34,583 nucleotides of DNA from a virus, in the IMG/VR virus record IMGVR_UViG_3300042317_001222, positions 1 through 34,583 of that record, one strand, 5' to 3'. A model generated the notes under the pieces. The model searched no databases. It was given only the letters and a program-made list of their open reading frames with translations, and was not told where the DNA came from. This document shows, in pieces, positions 15,419 through 22,724 of the stretch. The first letter of the stretch is position 1; every line of letters begins with the position of its first letter. The position numbers were made by a program, and so were the translations under genes.

Positions 15419-15427
15419 TGTTATAAT
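15419..15427 (+). promoter_or_regulatory. Extended -10, leaderless promoter
   Basis: TGTTATAAT with 6 nt to ATG 15434. The TG lies next to the stop of the preceding gene, so the promoter is carved out of the gene boundary. Confidence 0.65.
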
Positions 15428-15433
15428 GTTACT

Positions 15434-16447
15434 ATGCCATATCATGTAGGTGCTAAAGGTTCGTATGGGTGTTCGGGGTATCCCGCTGTAAAAGACACAG
15501 GTGAGGTTATGGGGTGCCATAAAACTCGTGCTAAGGCTTCTGCTCAAATTTATGCTATTAACGTGTCTGAAGGCAATATAGGAAAGGCTATGCCAGATTT
15601 AAAAGAAGGCGACTGGGCTCTTACTTCACATGGAGAAGAAAATGAATTTCATATTGGTCAAGTTGTACATGTGATGAGAGAAGGAATGCTTGGAGTTCCT
15701 GGTGGCGAATATACATTAGAAGCAAGTACAGAAAATCCAGCGGTATTGATTCAATTATATGAGCAAGATGAAGAAGGATATTGGGAAGCAACAAGAGAAT
15801 ATTCTGCATGTATGATGTCTTTAATGATTCAAATTGAACCATTGCCACAAGAGACAAAATTAGAAGATATAGATAAAGTTGATGGTTGCTGTCCAGAAGA
15901 AAACATTGAAAAGAAAGCACCATGTTGGGATGGATACGTTCAACGTGGAATGAAGCCTGGCAAGAACGGGAAAATGGTTCCTAATTGTGTCCCAGCACAA
16001 AAAGCAGACGATCTTTGGGAAGATGACGACACAGTTGTTTATGAAACAGATGATATGTCTAAAGCAGAAGGATATTCTCCGCCAGCAGGTGCAAGAGCAG
16101 CAGCACGTAAAGCAATTAGATTTAAAGAACAAGGAAAAGCAAAAGGTGCTGGAACTGCTGTAGGATGGACTCGTGCAGGACAACTTGCTCGTGGAGAAAC
16201 ATTAAGTTTATCAACAGTTAAAAGAATGTATTCTTATTTTTCACGTCATGAAGTTGACAAAAAAGGAAAAGATTGGGCAAACCAATCAAATCCATCAAAT
16301 GGATATATTATGTGGTTGGCTTGGGGTGGAGATGCAGGATTTTCTTGGTCTCGTAGAATTGTAAATGCTGAAAAAGATAAAGCATTATTTGCAGATTTTG
16401 GTAAAAAATATAACAAATCACAACGCATAGATAACTTATTTAGATAG
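15434..16447 (+). CDS. Multi-module phage structural-type protein
   Basis: 337 residues made of three short modules familiar as add-ons on phage capsid, portal or protease proteins. Residues 1-45: PYHVGAKGSYGCSGYPAVKD and GEVMGCHKTRAKASAQ. Residues 160-190: PCWDGYVQRGMKPGKNGKMVPNCVP. Residues 210-310: YSPPAGARAAARKAIRFKE, GTAVGWTRAGQLARG, MYSYFSRHEVDKKG and GYIMWLAWGGDAGFSWSRR. Residues 55-150 hold a small beta domain (EGDWALTSHG). It may be a virion-associated or DNA-binding protein; no catalytic residues are evident. Leaderless promoter. Codon use is somewhat less A+T-biased than its neighbours, in keeping with an abundant structural protein. Confidence 0.65.
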   Translation: MPYHVGAKGSYGCSGYPAVKDTGEVMGCHKTRAKASAQIYAINVSEGNIGKAMPDLKEGDWALTSHGEENEFHIGQVVHVMREGMLGVPGGEYTLEASTENPAVLIQLYEQDEEGYWEATREYSACMMSLMIQIEPLPQETKLEDIDKVDGCCPEENIEKKAPCWDGYVQRGMKPGKNGKMVPNCVPAQKADDLWEDDDTVVYETDDMSKAEGYSPPAGARAAARKAIRFKEQGKAKGAGTAVGWTRAGQLARGETLSLSTVKRMYSYFSRHEVDKKGKDWANQSNPSNGYIMWLAWGGDAGFSWSRRIVNAEKDKALFADFGKKYNKSQRIDNLFR

Positions 16448-16453
16448 GTTTAA

Positions 16454-16927
16454 ATGCAAAACATATATAAATATGCCGCTTTGGCCTTGACAATCTGGCT
16501 TTGTTTGTCTATAATATATATATTGGTAAAAACTAAAGCATTGCTTAATGAACAGAAAAAGTATATTCCTAAATTTAAAGGAAGACAAAGTACTATTCAT
16601 GAAATAATTCAAAACTTTTTACCAACAAATGCAGATTTTATTAAGGTTTTAATTGCTAAAAAAAGAGGAGATCACCCTTCTCAGCAATCAAGACAAAAAT
16701 ATAATCCTGATAGAATAAAAGTAGTAGTTGTTGGAGATAGAGCGTATTGGATACAAAACAATACATTTTATCAAACAGTTGTAACTGAAGATGGAGAGAT
16801 TGATCAAAGTCTTGCAATTCCAATAGATACAACTAATATGAAGCAAGAGGATATGGATAGGCTTATGCTTATTCTAGATGATTTAAGGAGGGATGAAGAA
16901 AATGATGGTAGTGGTTCAGGGAACTAA
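16454..16927 (+). CDS. Membrane-anchored protein, unknown
   Basis: 157 residues. One N-terminal transmembrane helix (about 5-26, KYAALALTIWLCLSIIYILV) followed by a cytoplasmic or external part with a beta-rich centre (RIKVVVVGDRAYWIQNNTFYQ) and a helical acidic end that repeats Gly-Ser (NDGSGSGN). The end of the gene overlaps the next start region and carries its AAGGAGGG ribosome site. Confidence 0.7.
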   Translation: MQNIYKYAALALTIWLCLSIIYILVKTKALLNEQKKYIPKFKGRQSTIHEIIQNFLPTNADFIKVLIAKKRGDHPSQQSRQKYNPDRIKVVVVGDRAYWIQNNTFYQTVVTEDGEIDQSLAIPIDTTNMKQEDMDRLMLILDDLRRDEENDGSGSGN

Positions 16928-17258
16928 CGAGTTCAATGACTATGCTATTTTTTTACGTGCAATGGGCGTAATGCTTTCTTCTATGGATCCAGAAGACAAA
17001 GAATTTACAATTTATTCTGTTGGATCTAAAGAAAGTAATATCCATCATTTTGCAATGGAATTTTGCAATCTTTCAGAAAAAGGTATGAAGGGTAGAGGGA
17101 AAAAAATTAAAACCTACAAGGCTGTTGATGATTGGATAAAAGAATATATCCTTGAAATGAACTACTTTGCATTTTTTAGTAAACCAAAACAACCGATATC
17201 TGCGTTAGCAAAAATTGCTAAAAATCAAAATATTGAATTAGGAATTTTTCAATACTAA
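16902..17258 (+). CDS. Possible SLOG/Rossmann-like small protein
   Basis: 118 residues from ATG 16902 (AAGGAGGG is 9 nt upstream; the ATG at 16893 is too close to it). VVVQGTNEFNDYAIFLRAMG is a strand-loop-helix start, then FTIYSVGSKESNIHHFAMEFC, and NYFAFFSKPKQPISALAKIA near the C-terminus. The order strand, G-containing loop, helix, strand, polar loop recalls YspA/SLOG nucleotide-binding proteins, but the signature Gly/Arg residues are not complete. Treat as a fold suggestion only. Confidence 0.55.
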   Translation: MMVVVQGTNEFNDYAIFLRAMGVMLSSMDPEDKEFTIYSVGSKESNIHHFAMEFCNLSEKGMKGRGKKIKTYKAVDDWIKEYILEMNYFAFFSKPKQPISALAKIAKNQNIELGIFQY

Positions 17259-17266
17259 GGAGAAAA

Positions 17267-17482
17267 ATGTTAATAACTAAAATAGAACAAGCAGAAAAAA
17301 TTGTTAAATCTTTTAAAGATCTTAGATGGGATGGATGGAATATAGTCTCTAGACATGAAACTCCAAACGGATTTAATAGTAAGTATGGATCTTTTATTAA
17401 TAATAAATGGGGTATCGATAAACTATATCCGTTAACAGAAAAGGGTTGGTATCTTCCAAATAATTACGGAGAAAAAAAATGA
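17267..17482 (+). CDS. Unknown 71-residue protein
   Basis: Helix (KIEQAEKIVKSFKDL) then an aromatic, polar tail (RWDGWNIVSRHETPNG, KGWYLPNNYG). AAGGAG lies 5 nt before the ATG; the stop overlaps the next gene (ATGA). No family recognised. The W-D-G-W-N/D motif recurs in small phage proteins of unknown role. Confidence 0.7.
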   Translation: MLITKIEQAEKIVKSFKDLRWDGWNIVSRHETPNGFNSKYGSFINNKWGIDKLYPLTEKGWYLPNNYGEKK

Positions 17483-18222
17483 TAAATTATGAGCCATACA
17501 AAAATTATTTTAATAAACTTGGCAAAGATAAAAGCAATATTCATTATATAGAAAATTTTATTGATAATCAAGATGTTATAACTATCGTTGACTATTTAGA
17601 TACTTACAGAGATAATGATGAGTTTATGGGGGGAAAAGATTTAAGGGAAGATACTGTTAGGGCAGAAAATTCACAAGTAGGACTATTGCTCGATAAATAC
17701 GAAAATAAAATTTATAACGAAGCCTATAAACTTTTTACTGAAAAATATAAAATTCCTATTATTCGTAAGGCCGTAAATTCTACTCATTTTGTTAAATGGA
17801 TTACTGGAATGAATTCCAAACTGCATTGTGATTGTGAAAAGCCAGATGGAAGTCCAGCAATTGCTGCAGATTTTTATAAGTATAATGTTTCTGTTTTGAT
17901 GTATCCAAATGATAATTATATCGGGGGAGAAATTACTTTCCCTGACTATGGTTTAGTAATTAAGCCAAAGGCTGGTAGCATGATTATGTTCCCTGGCAAT
18001 GGAGCATATAAACATACCGTAGAAAGAGTTAAAGATGGAACTAGGTACACAATGCCATCTTGGTATACGTTTAATGTTGAAGATAACTATACAAATAAAG
18101 AGCAAAAATCTTGGACATATATGGATTCTACACAACTTTGGGAAGGTTTACCAGATTACGAAAAAATTGATCCAGTTGGAATTGATGTGAAAGGCAAGGT
18201 TTTTGATGACAAAAAACCATAA
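17479..18222 (+). CDS. 2OG-Fe(II) oxygenase, prolyl-hydroxylase-like
   Basis: 247 residues: His116 and Asp118 (LHCDCEKPDG), His179 (YKHTVERV) and Arg189 (GTRYT) complete the site. YIGGEITFP and GSMIMFPGN are core strands. About 45 residues follow the core, longer than in its paralogues, and may cover the active site. The ATG overlaps the preceding stop; the WhiB gene starts inside its 3-prime end. Confidence 0.85.
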   Translation: MINYEPYKNYFNKLGKDKSNIHYIENFIDNQDVITIVDYLDTYRDNDEFMGGKDLREDTVRAENSQVGLLLDKYENKIYNEAYKLFTEKYKIPIIRKAVNSTHFVKWITGMNSKLHCDCEKPDGSPAIAADFYKYNVSVLMYPNDNYIGGEITFPDYGLVIKPKAGSMIMFPGNGAYKHTVERVKDGTRYTMPSWYTFNVEDNYTNKEQKSWTYMDSTQLWEGLPDYEKIDPVGIDVKGKVFDDKKP

Positions 18223-18499
18223 ATGGAAAGATAGTGGTCTTTGTGTAAATTATGACACTTCTTTCTTTTTTGAAAAGTACGAAGAAGGCAGCGTAGAATT
18301 TAAAAACAACATGGATCAATTTTGTTTAAATTGTCCAGTATTAAAAACATGCTTTGCAGTTGGGGTTTCTGGCAAAGAGTATGGACTTTGGGGCGGAATA
18401 TACCTAGAAGAAGGAGAACCTTCTAGAGAATTTAACAGTCATAAAACTAAAGAATCTTGGTCTGCCCATTGGCAAGCACTAACATTAGAAAGTAAATAA
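18206..18499 (+). CDS. WhiB-type Fe-S transcription factor
   Basis: 97 residues with the WhiB cluster ligands: Cys in SGLCVNYD, then C-L-N-C-P-V-L-K-T-C (C-x2-C-x5-C), followed by EYGLWGGIYLEEGEP, the G-[VIL]-W-G-G turn that contacts the sigma factor. WhiB proteins occur essentially only in Actinobacteria and their phages; they bind a [4Fe-4S] cluster and region 4 of the primary sigma factor. This is the best host indicator in the window. Start at ATG 18206, with AAGG upstream, rather than the TTG at 18203. Overlaps the oxygenase by 17 nt. Confidence 0.92.
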   Translation: MTKNHKWKDSGLCVNYDTSFFFEKYEEGSVEFKNNMDQFCLNCPVLKTCFAVGVSGKEYGLWGGIYLEEGEPSREFNSHKTKESWSAHWQALTLESK

Positions 18500-18729
18500 T
18501 GTATACAAATGAAATGCGTAAAGCCTTTAGATCTATTAGGGCACCACAAAATTTTACTGTAGATATTGTGGACAATGATCACTTTTTAGTAGTTCGTGCT
18601 GATGAAAAAGCCTTTACAAAATTAGCCCATGATGATAAAATAGAGGCAGTAAGATATATGATAACAGTTAAAAAAGCACTAGAAGAAAATGGTGCTATTG
18701 TTTTATTAACTAGAAAGGCTATACAATAA
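18499..18729 (+). CDS. Unknown 76-residue protein
   Basis: Small alpha/beta protein (NFTVDIVDNDHFLVVRADEK, then a helix and VLLTRKAIQ). Both ends overlap neighbours as TAATG, so it is coupled to WhiB upstream and the MSMEG_6728-like gene downstream. No metal ligands or membrane segment. It could be a WhiB partner, but that is context only. Confidence 0.7.
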   Translation: MYTNEMRKAFRSIRAPQNFTVDIVDNDHFLVVRADEKAFTKLAHDDKIEAVRYMITVKKALEENGAIVLLTRKAIQ

Positions 18730-19214
18730 TGCAAACATTTTTACCATCAACCAACTATGCTTGGGCTGCTAAAATGCTAGATTCTAAAAGGCTTAACAAA
18801 CAAATATTAGAAGGTTATCAAATATTAAATGTGCTATCTGGACAATCACCAACTGGTGGCTGGCGCAATCATCCAGCAGTGTTGATGTGGAAAAGTCATG
18901 AAGGTGCATTGTTAAGATATTTAAATTACATGATTTCAGAGGCAAAAAGTCGTGGGATTAGAACAGATAAAAATGAATCCAATATCAAAAGTTTATTCGA
19001 CAAGGTAGGAGACTCCTGGGATTATTCTGAGCCACAATGGTTTTATAATGACTTAGACTCAATGCGTATAATAACTACTCATAGGGCTAATCTTTTTAAG
19101 AAAGATCCAATGTATTATGCTAAGTTTCAATACGCCACTATAAGTCCATACAACACCCCCTGCTGCTCAACATGTCAGTATTATTGGGTAACACATAAGG
19201 ATAGAAATGGTTGA
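18729..19214 (+). CDS. MSMEG_6728-like / pyrimidine-dimer-glycosylase-family protein
   Basis: 161 residues. MQTFLPSTNYAWAAKMLDSK, RLNKQILEGYQIL, GGWRNHPAVLMWKSHEGALL and a later HRANLFKKDPMYY match the MSMEG_6728 family, which is related to T4 endonuclease V-type pyrimidine dimer excision proteins (Pyr_excise). The R-L-x-K-Q block contains the basic residues expected near DNA. Role is probably DNA repair or modification-related; catalytic function in this subfamily is not proven. The C-terminus (CCSTCQYYW) adds a Cys cluster. Confidence 0.75.
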   Translation: MQTFLPSTNYAWAAKMLDSKRLNKQILEGYQILNVLSGQSPTGGWRNHPAVLMWKSHEGALLRYLNYMISEAKSRGIRTDKNESNIKSLFDKVGDSWDYSEPQWFYNDLDSMRIITTHRANLFKKDPMYYAKFQYATISPYNTPCCSTCQYYWVTHKDRNG

Positions 19215-19380
19215 TTTAAGAGGTACGCCAACACATGTCTGTATTTGTGGATCAAAGGTTTGGAATATAAAAGCAATGTTTGAAAATGGTGCAATTGCTT
19301 TGTATTTTTTAGATATGAAATGTGCAGAATGTGGGGCACTCGCAACCGCTCCAACACAGGTGGATGGCGGAGAGGTCTAA
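19207..19380 (+). CDS. Small zinc-ribbon protein
   Basis: 57 residues with VCICGSKVW and MKCAECGALA, a C-x-C...C-x2-C zinc ribbon around FENGAIALYFLD. AAGGAT lies before ATG 19207; it overlaps the upstream gene by 8 nt and the next start by one base (TAATG). Probably a nucleic-acid- or protein-binding accessory factor. Confidence 0.75.
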   Translation: MVDLRGTPTHVCICGSKVWNIKAMFENGAIALYFLDMKCAECGALATAPTQVDGGEV

Positions 19381-20231
19381 TGACAAAAAATGAAGATTTT
19401 TTTAAAAAAGTAAACAATAGTGCACAAAAAACTAATGTTAATAAAAAAACAATTATAGAGTATAGATTTAATAAATATGATTATGCCCTAGATGTTTTTG
19501 ATAAAAATATTTTTAAACCCGAAGATTTTAAATATTTGCCAGAAGAATATAAAAAAGAATTTAATAATTATGGATATAGAAGCGATAACTTTTTAAAAGA
19601 ACATAAAGGAACCCATGTTTTATTTGCTGGATGCTCGCAAACATTTGGATTTGGATTAGATCAAGAAGAAATGTGGTCTAAAATATTATATAATAAAATT
19701 AATAAAAATAAAGAATGTAGTGGATATTTTAATTTATCTGCCTCTGGGTCTGGAATACAATTTATAATTTCAAATATTTTTAAATATTTTAAAAATTTTG
19801 GAAATCCAGATTATATATTTTTAAATTTGCCAGATGGTTTTAGATTTATTGCACATTTACCAGAAACAAATAACTATAGTAAAATAACTTTTAAAACAAA
19901 AAATTCTGAAATACAAAAGTTTCTATCTTTGATAAATTACCACTATTATTTAATGCTGGAAGAATATTGTAAATCAAATAGCATAAAATTATATGCAGTA
20001 AGTTGGGATACAAAAGATCCAAAACACTATAATACTAATGATTTTTTTTCTATATTTGAAACCTTTATTTCAATCAACTATAAAAAAATGCATGAAGACA
20101 TTATTAATGACGAAAATAAATATAAATCAAAATATTATTATTATGCTAGAGATGGTGTGCATGATGGGGCTGGCTATAATATTTGGCTAGCAAATTTTTT
20201 GTATGATAAATATTTAAAAAATAATGCTTAA
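19380..20231 (+). CDS. SGNH/GDSL-like hydrolase or acyltransferase, copy 1
   Basis: 283 residues. Nucleophile candidate Ser86 sits in VLFAGCSQTFGFG (block I, G-x-S-x-T/S), preceded by YGYRSDNF, which in bacterial SGNH proteins leads into block I. NLSASGSGIQ carries the block II Gly; PDYIFLNLPDG resembles block III; RDGVHDGAGYNIWLANFL near 262 supplies the D-x-x-H pair. Members deacylate or acetylate sugars and cell-wall polymers. There is no signal peptide. Start at ATG 19380, overlapping the zinc-ribbon stop; the longer in-frame start at 19320 lies inside that gene. Paralogue at 20967. Confidence 0.65.
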   Translation: MTKNEDFFKKVNNSAQKTNVNKKTIIEYRFNKYDYALDVFDKNIFKPEDFKYLPEEYKKEFNNYGYRSDNFLKEHKGTHVLFAGCSQTFGFGLDQEEMWSKILYNKINKNKECSGYFNLSASGSGIQFIISNIFKYFKNFGNPDYIFLNLPDGFRFIAHLPETNNYSKITFKTKNSEIQKFLSLINYHYYLMLEEYCKSNSIKLYAVSWDTKDPKHYNTNDFFSIFETFISINYKKMHEDIINDENKYKSKYYYYARDGVHDGAGYNIWLANFLYDKYLKNNA

Positions 20232-20243
20232 AAAATTTAACCA

Positions 20244-20252
20244 TGATATAAT
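20244..20252 (+). promoter_or_regulatory. Extended -10 before the first methyltransferase
   Basis: TGATATAAT; AAGGGAT (about 20263-20269) lies 8 nt before ATG 20277, so this promoter gives a short leader with a ribosome site. Confidence 0.6.
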
Positions 20253-20276
20253 ATTTAATAAAAAGGGATATGATAA

Positions 20277-20966
20277 ATGCCATTAATACCAGTAATGCCA
20301 CTCAATGGAGAAGATACGGCCAAAGATGGACAAATAGATTGCTCATATCCAATTTCGCAGGATCAATTGCTTAATGCAAAAATATTTCCTTCAAGAGAAG
20401 ATTACATCATTACTTTACCTAAGAATATTAGATATTTAGAGGCTGGAGTTGCATGGGGATATTATTCATTAATGATAGCAGATAGATTGTCTCCAACCTC
20501 TATTACTCTTGTTGATTGGTACAATCAAGATTTAAAGTGTTGGTCGTGGAGAAAATTTGGAGAGTGTAAGTGTACTCCAAAACATGAAATGAAATATGAT
20601 GCAACAAGCCATATGGAATATATTACAAAAGAGTTTTCTAAATTTAATAATGTTGAGTTAATCAAAGGGAATGCAGAAGAAATATTGCCAAAGTTAAATA
20701 AAGAATTTGACTATATTTATATTGATATCACAAATGAAAGAAAAGCAGTAAGGCAAACTTTAAATTATGCCACTAAACTTGTACCAATTAATGGAATTAT
20801 TGGCCTTAATGATTATTTAATTTATGATGGAATTATTGAAGATCAGCCCTATGCTACATATCAAGTGGTTAATGAATTTTTACATAATAATAAAAATTGG
20901 TCGGTAGATGCAATAGCCTTACATGTGCTTGGTTTTTATGATATTTATATTAAAAGGATTTTTTAA
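20277..20966 (+). CDS. Class I SAM methyltransferase (Methyltransf_24-like), copy 1
   Basis: 229 residues. RYLEAGVAWGYYSLMIAD (about 52-69) is motif I of the Rossmann fold; ITLVDWYNQD is the acidic motif II; ELIKGNAEEILPKL and FDYIYIDITNERKA carry the downstream motifs; GIIGLNDYLIYDG is the strand 5 region. Glycan O-methyltransferases of this type modify polysaccharides. Inserted Cys residues (CWSWRKFGECKC) are unusual. Paralogue at 26779; flanked by the two SGNH genes. Confidence 0.8.
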   Translation: MPLIPVMPLNGEDTAKDGQIDCSYPISQDQLLNAKIFPSREDYIITLPKNIRYLEAGVAWGYYSLMIADRLSPTSITLVDWYNQDLKCWSWRKFGECKCTPKHEMKYDATSHMEYITKEFSKFNNVELIKGNAEEILPKLNKEFDYIYIDITNERKAVRQTLNYATKLVPINGIIGLNDYLIYDGIIEDQPYATYQVVNEFLHNNKNWSVDAIALHVLGFYDIYIKRIF

Positions 20967-21884
20967 ATGGAATTAAAAAATAATTTAAATGAAAATTTAT
21001 TTTATAATCATATAAATCATCCTGTATTTAATGATTTACTAAAAAACGAATTTGATCTTGCTTGGCATTATGGCAGAGAAAAACAAACAACTTACTCTAT
21101 TGTTCCTGGAGAACACAAGCCAAATGATGATGGAACCGTAAGGTATATTTATAATTCAGAATACTTTAGGTCAGAAGAATTTACTAAAAATCACAATGGA
21201 CTTCATGTTCTTTTTTCTGGATGTTCAGAAAGCGAAGGGATTGGTGGAAACATAGAAGATAGTTGGAATCATATGTTATATAATAAATTACTACAAAAAA
21301 ATAAATGTTCTGGATTTTTTAATCTTTCTCGTGCTGGGTGGGGATGGAATAGAATTATATTAAATTGTTTAACTTATTTTAATAAATATGGTTGTCCAGA
21401 CATTTTATTTATTTTATTGCCCAATGCTCAAAGAAAATTTGAGTACTCTGAAATTAATTTTTTAGATGATAATGGAGAGCCTATTGGGCATTGGAAATAT
21501 GTACAAAAATATTTATCTAGCAAGCCAATAGAAAATTTAGAAAGAGCACATTCTGGTATAAAAGAATACAATGAAGATTTTGTTAATTTTTTAATTGCTT
21601 GGAAAATGTTTAATAAAATTTGTAAAGATAATGATGTTAGATTATTTTTTTCTACCTGGGATCCCAATGATTATAAATATTTTAAACATATTAATTTATT
21701 TGATAATTTTTGTTTTATACGTGAAAACGAAGATGAATACATGAAAAAATATTATTTATTAAATAAACCTAAAAAAACAGACATTAATAAGAGAGATGGA
21801 CATAACGGAGTTCTAGCACACTATTCTTGGGCAGAACATTTTTACAAAAACTATGAGGAGTCATTAAATGATAAAAATATTTAA
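20967..21884 (+). CDS. SGNH-like protein, copy 2
   Basis: 305 residues. VLFSGCSESEGIG places Ser87 as nucleophile, NLSRAGWGWNRIIL is block II, PDILFILLPNAQRK block III, and KRDGHNGVLAHYSWAEHF block V (D-G-H). It is clearly a paralogue of 19380-20231 with the same order, but block V is D-G-H instead of D-G-V-H, so the Asp/His spacing differs and catalysis may have changed. Overlaps the following small basic gene by 17 nt. Confidence 0.6.
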   Translation: MELKNNLNENLFYNHINHPVFNDLLKNEFDLAWHYGREKQTTYSIVPGEHKPNDDGTVRYIYNSEYFRSEEFTKNHNGLHVLFSGCSESEGIGGNIEDSWNHMLYNKLLQKNKCSGFFNLSRAGWGWNRIILNCLTYFNKYGCPDILFILLPNAQRKFEYSEINFLDDNGEPIGHWKYVQKYLSSKPIENLERAHSGIKEYNEDFVNFLIAWKMFNKICKDNDVRLFFSTWDPNDYKYFKHINLFDNFCFIRENEDEYMKKYYLLNKPKKTDINKRDGHNGVLAHYSWAEHFYKNYEESLNDKNI

Positions 21885-21969
21885 CAAAATTAAAATATTT
21901 TTTGTAATAAAAATTCAAAAAATTAAATTTAAAAAAAATCAAAAAAAACCAAAAAGGTTTATTTATTAA
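21868..21969 (+). CDS. Very small, highly basic protein
   Basis: 33 residues, nearly half Lys/Arg (MIKIFNKIKIFFVIKIQKIK start). GAGGAG lies 7-8 nt upstream of ATG 21868 and the frame exactly bridges two genes. The A/T-rich codons make chance an option. It could be a membrane-active amphipathic peptide or a nucleic-acid binder. Confidence 0.45.
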   Translation: MIKIFNKIKIFFVIKIQKIKFKKNQKKPKRFIY

Positions 21970-21973
21970 TAAA

Positions 21974-22723
21974 ATGATTTATGATCTTTCAAGAATAAAA
22001 TTACCACACACAAACCCTGTTAAAATATCAGATATAGAAATTATTTTTAATAAAAATAATAAATCATATACCTTATATCAAAATAACAATAAATGGATGA
22101 TTTTTTCTACATCAAAAGAATATGACAGCGTCAAAGAATTTTATCCTCAATATGATATGGCACATGGAAACGTTTTAATTACTGGACTTGGTTTTGGAAT
22201 AGTTGCTTCTTGGCTATTACAAAAAGAAACAGTTAAAAGTGTTACAGTTATTGAATTATCTAAAGAAATAATAGGTATTTTTAAAAAAAATAATCCAGAA
22301 ATTTATAATAAATTAATAATAATAAATGATGATGCAAGTAAATATATTACAGATAAAAAATATGATTGTTTATTTTTAGATCACTATGAAGATCAAGATT
22401 TTGAGTGGAGAATAAATGATATGAATCTTGTAATGAAAAATATTCCACATGATATTTTTTGGTCTTGGTCAATCGAGGAAATATATACACACAAAGAATA
22501 TAAATTTTATAGAAAGCATATAAATTATGATAAAGAATATAAACAATTATTTTATAATAATTATGATTTTTCTAAAAAATGGTCAAATTTTATTAAAAAT
22601 AATTTTAATAAACATTCTTCTTTTAATGTTTTAGAAGATAAATTAAACGAATATATATATTTATATTATCAACAAGAAAAATATTATATTGACAAACAAG
22701 GTAATGCCCCGTATAATATATAA
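21974..22723 (+). CDS. Spermidine-synthase-like SAM methyltransferase-fold protein
   Basis: 249 residues. NVLITGLGFGIVASWLLQ (about 66-83) is a glycine-rich SAM/dcSAM loop, SVTVIELSKEII the acidic strand 2, LIIINDDASKYI the next motif, and YDCLFLDHYEDQDFEW the D-H/Y strand. The order and I-x-G-L-G-x-G match the spermidine synthase superfamily used also by several methyltransferases. The C-terminal 90 residues are low-complexity N/K/Y-rich. Its 3-prime end contains the promoter of the protease gene. Confidence 0.7.
   Translation: MIYDLSRIKLPHTNPVKISDIEIIFNKNNKSYTLYQNNNKWMIFSTSKEYDSVKEFYPQYDMAHGNVLITGLGFGIVASWLLQKETVKSVTVIELSKEIIGIFKKNNPEIYNKLIIINDDASKYITDKKYDCLFLDHYEDQDFEWRINDMNLVMKNIPHDIFWSWSIEEIYTHKEYKFYRKHINYDKEYKQLFYNNYDFSKKWSNFIKNNFNKHSSFNVLEDKLNEYIYLYYQQEKYYIDKQGNAPYNI
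22689..22717 (+). promoter_or_regulatory. Perfect consensus promoter for the secreted protease
   Basis: TTGACA (22689-22694), 17-bp spacer, TATAAT (22712-22717), then 7 nt to ATG 22725. Both hexamers are perfect. It lies wholly within the coding end of the preceding methyltransferase, and would give a leaderless mRNA. Confidence 0.85.
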
Positions 22724-22724
22724 T

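Noticed and set aside
15621-16428. Antisense frames opposite the structural-module gene
   Set aside because: Low-complexity Ser/Cys/Leu-rich products with no ribosome sites; shadows of a less A+T-rich coding strand.
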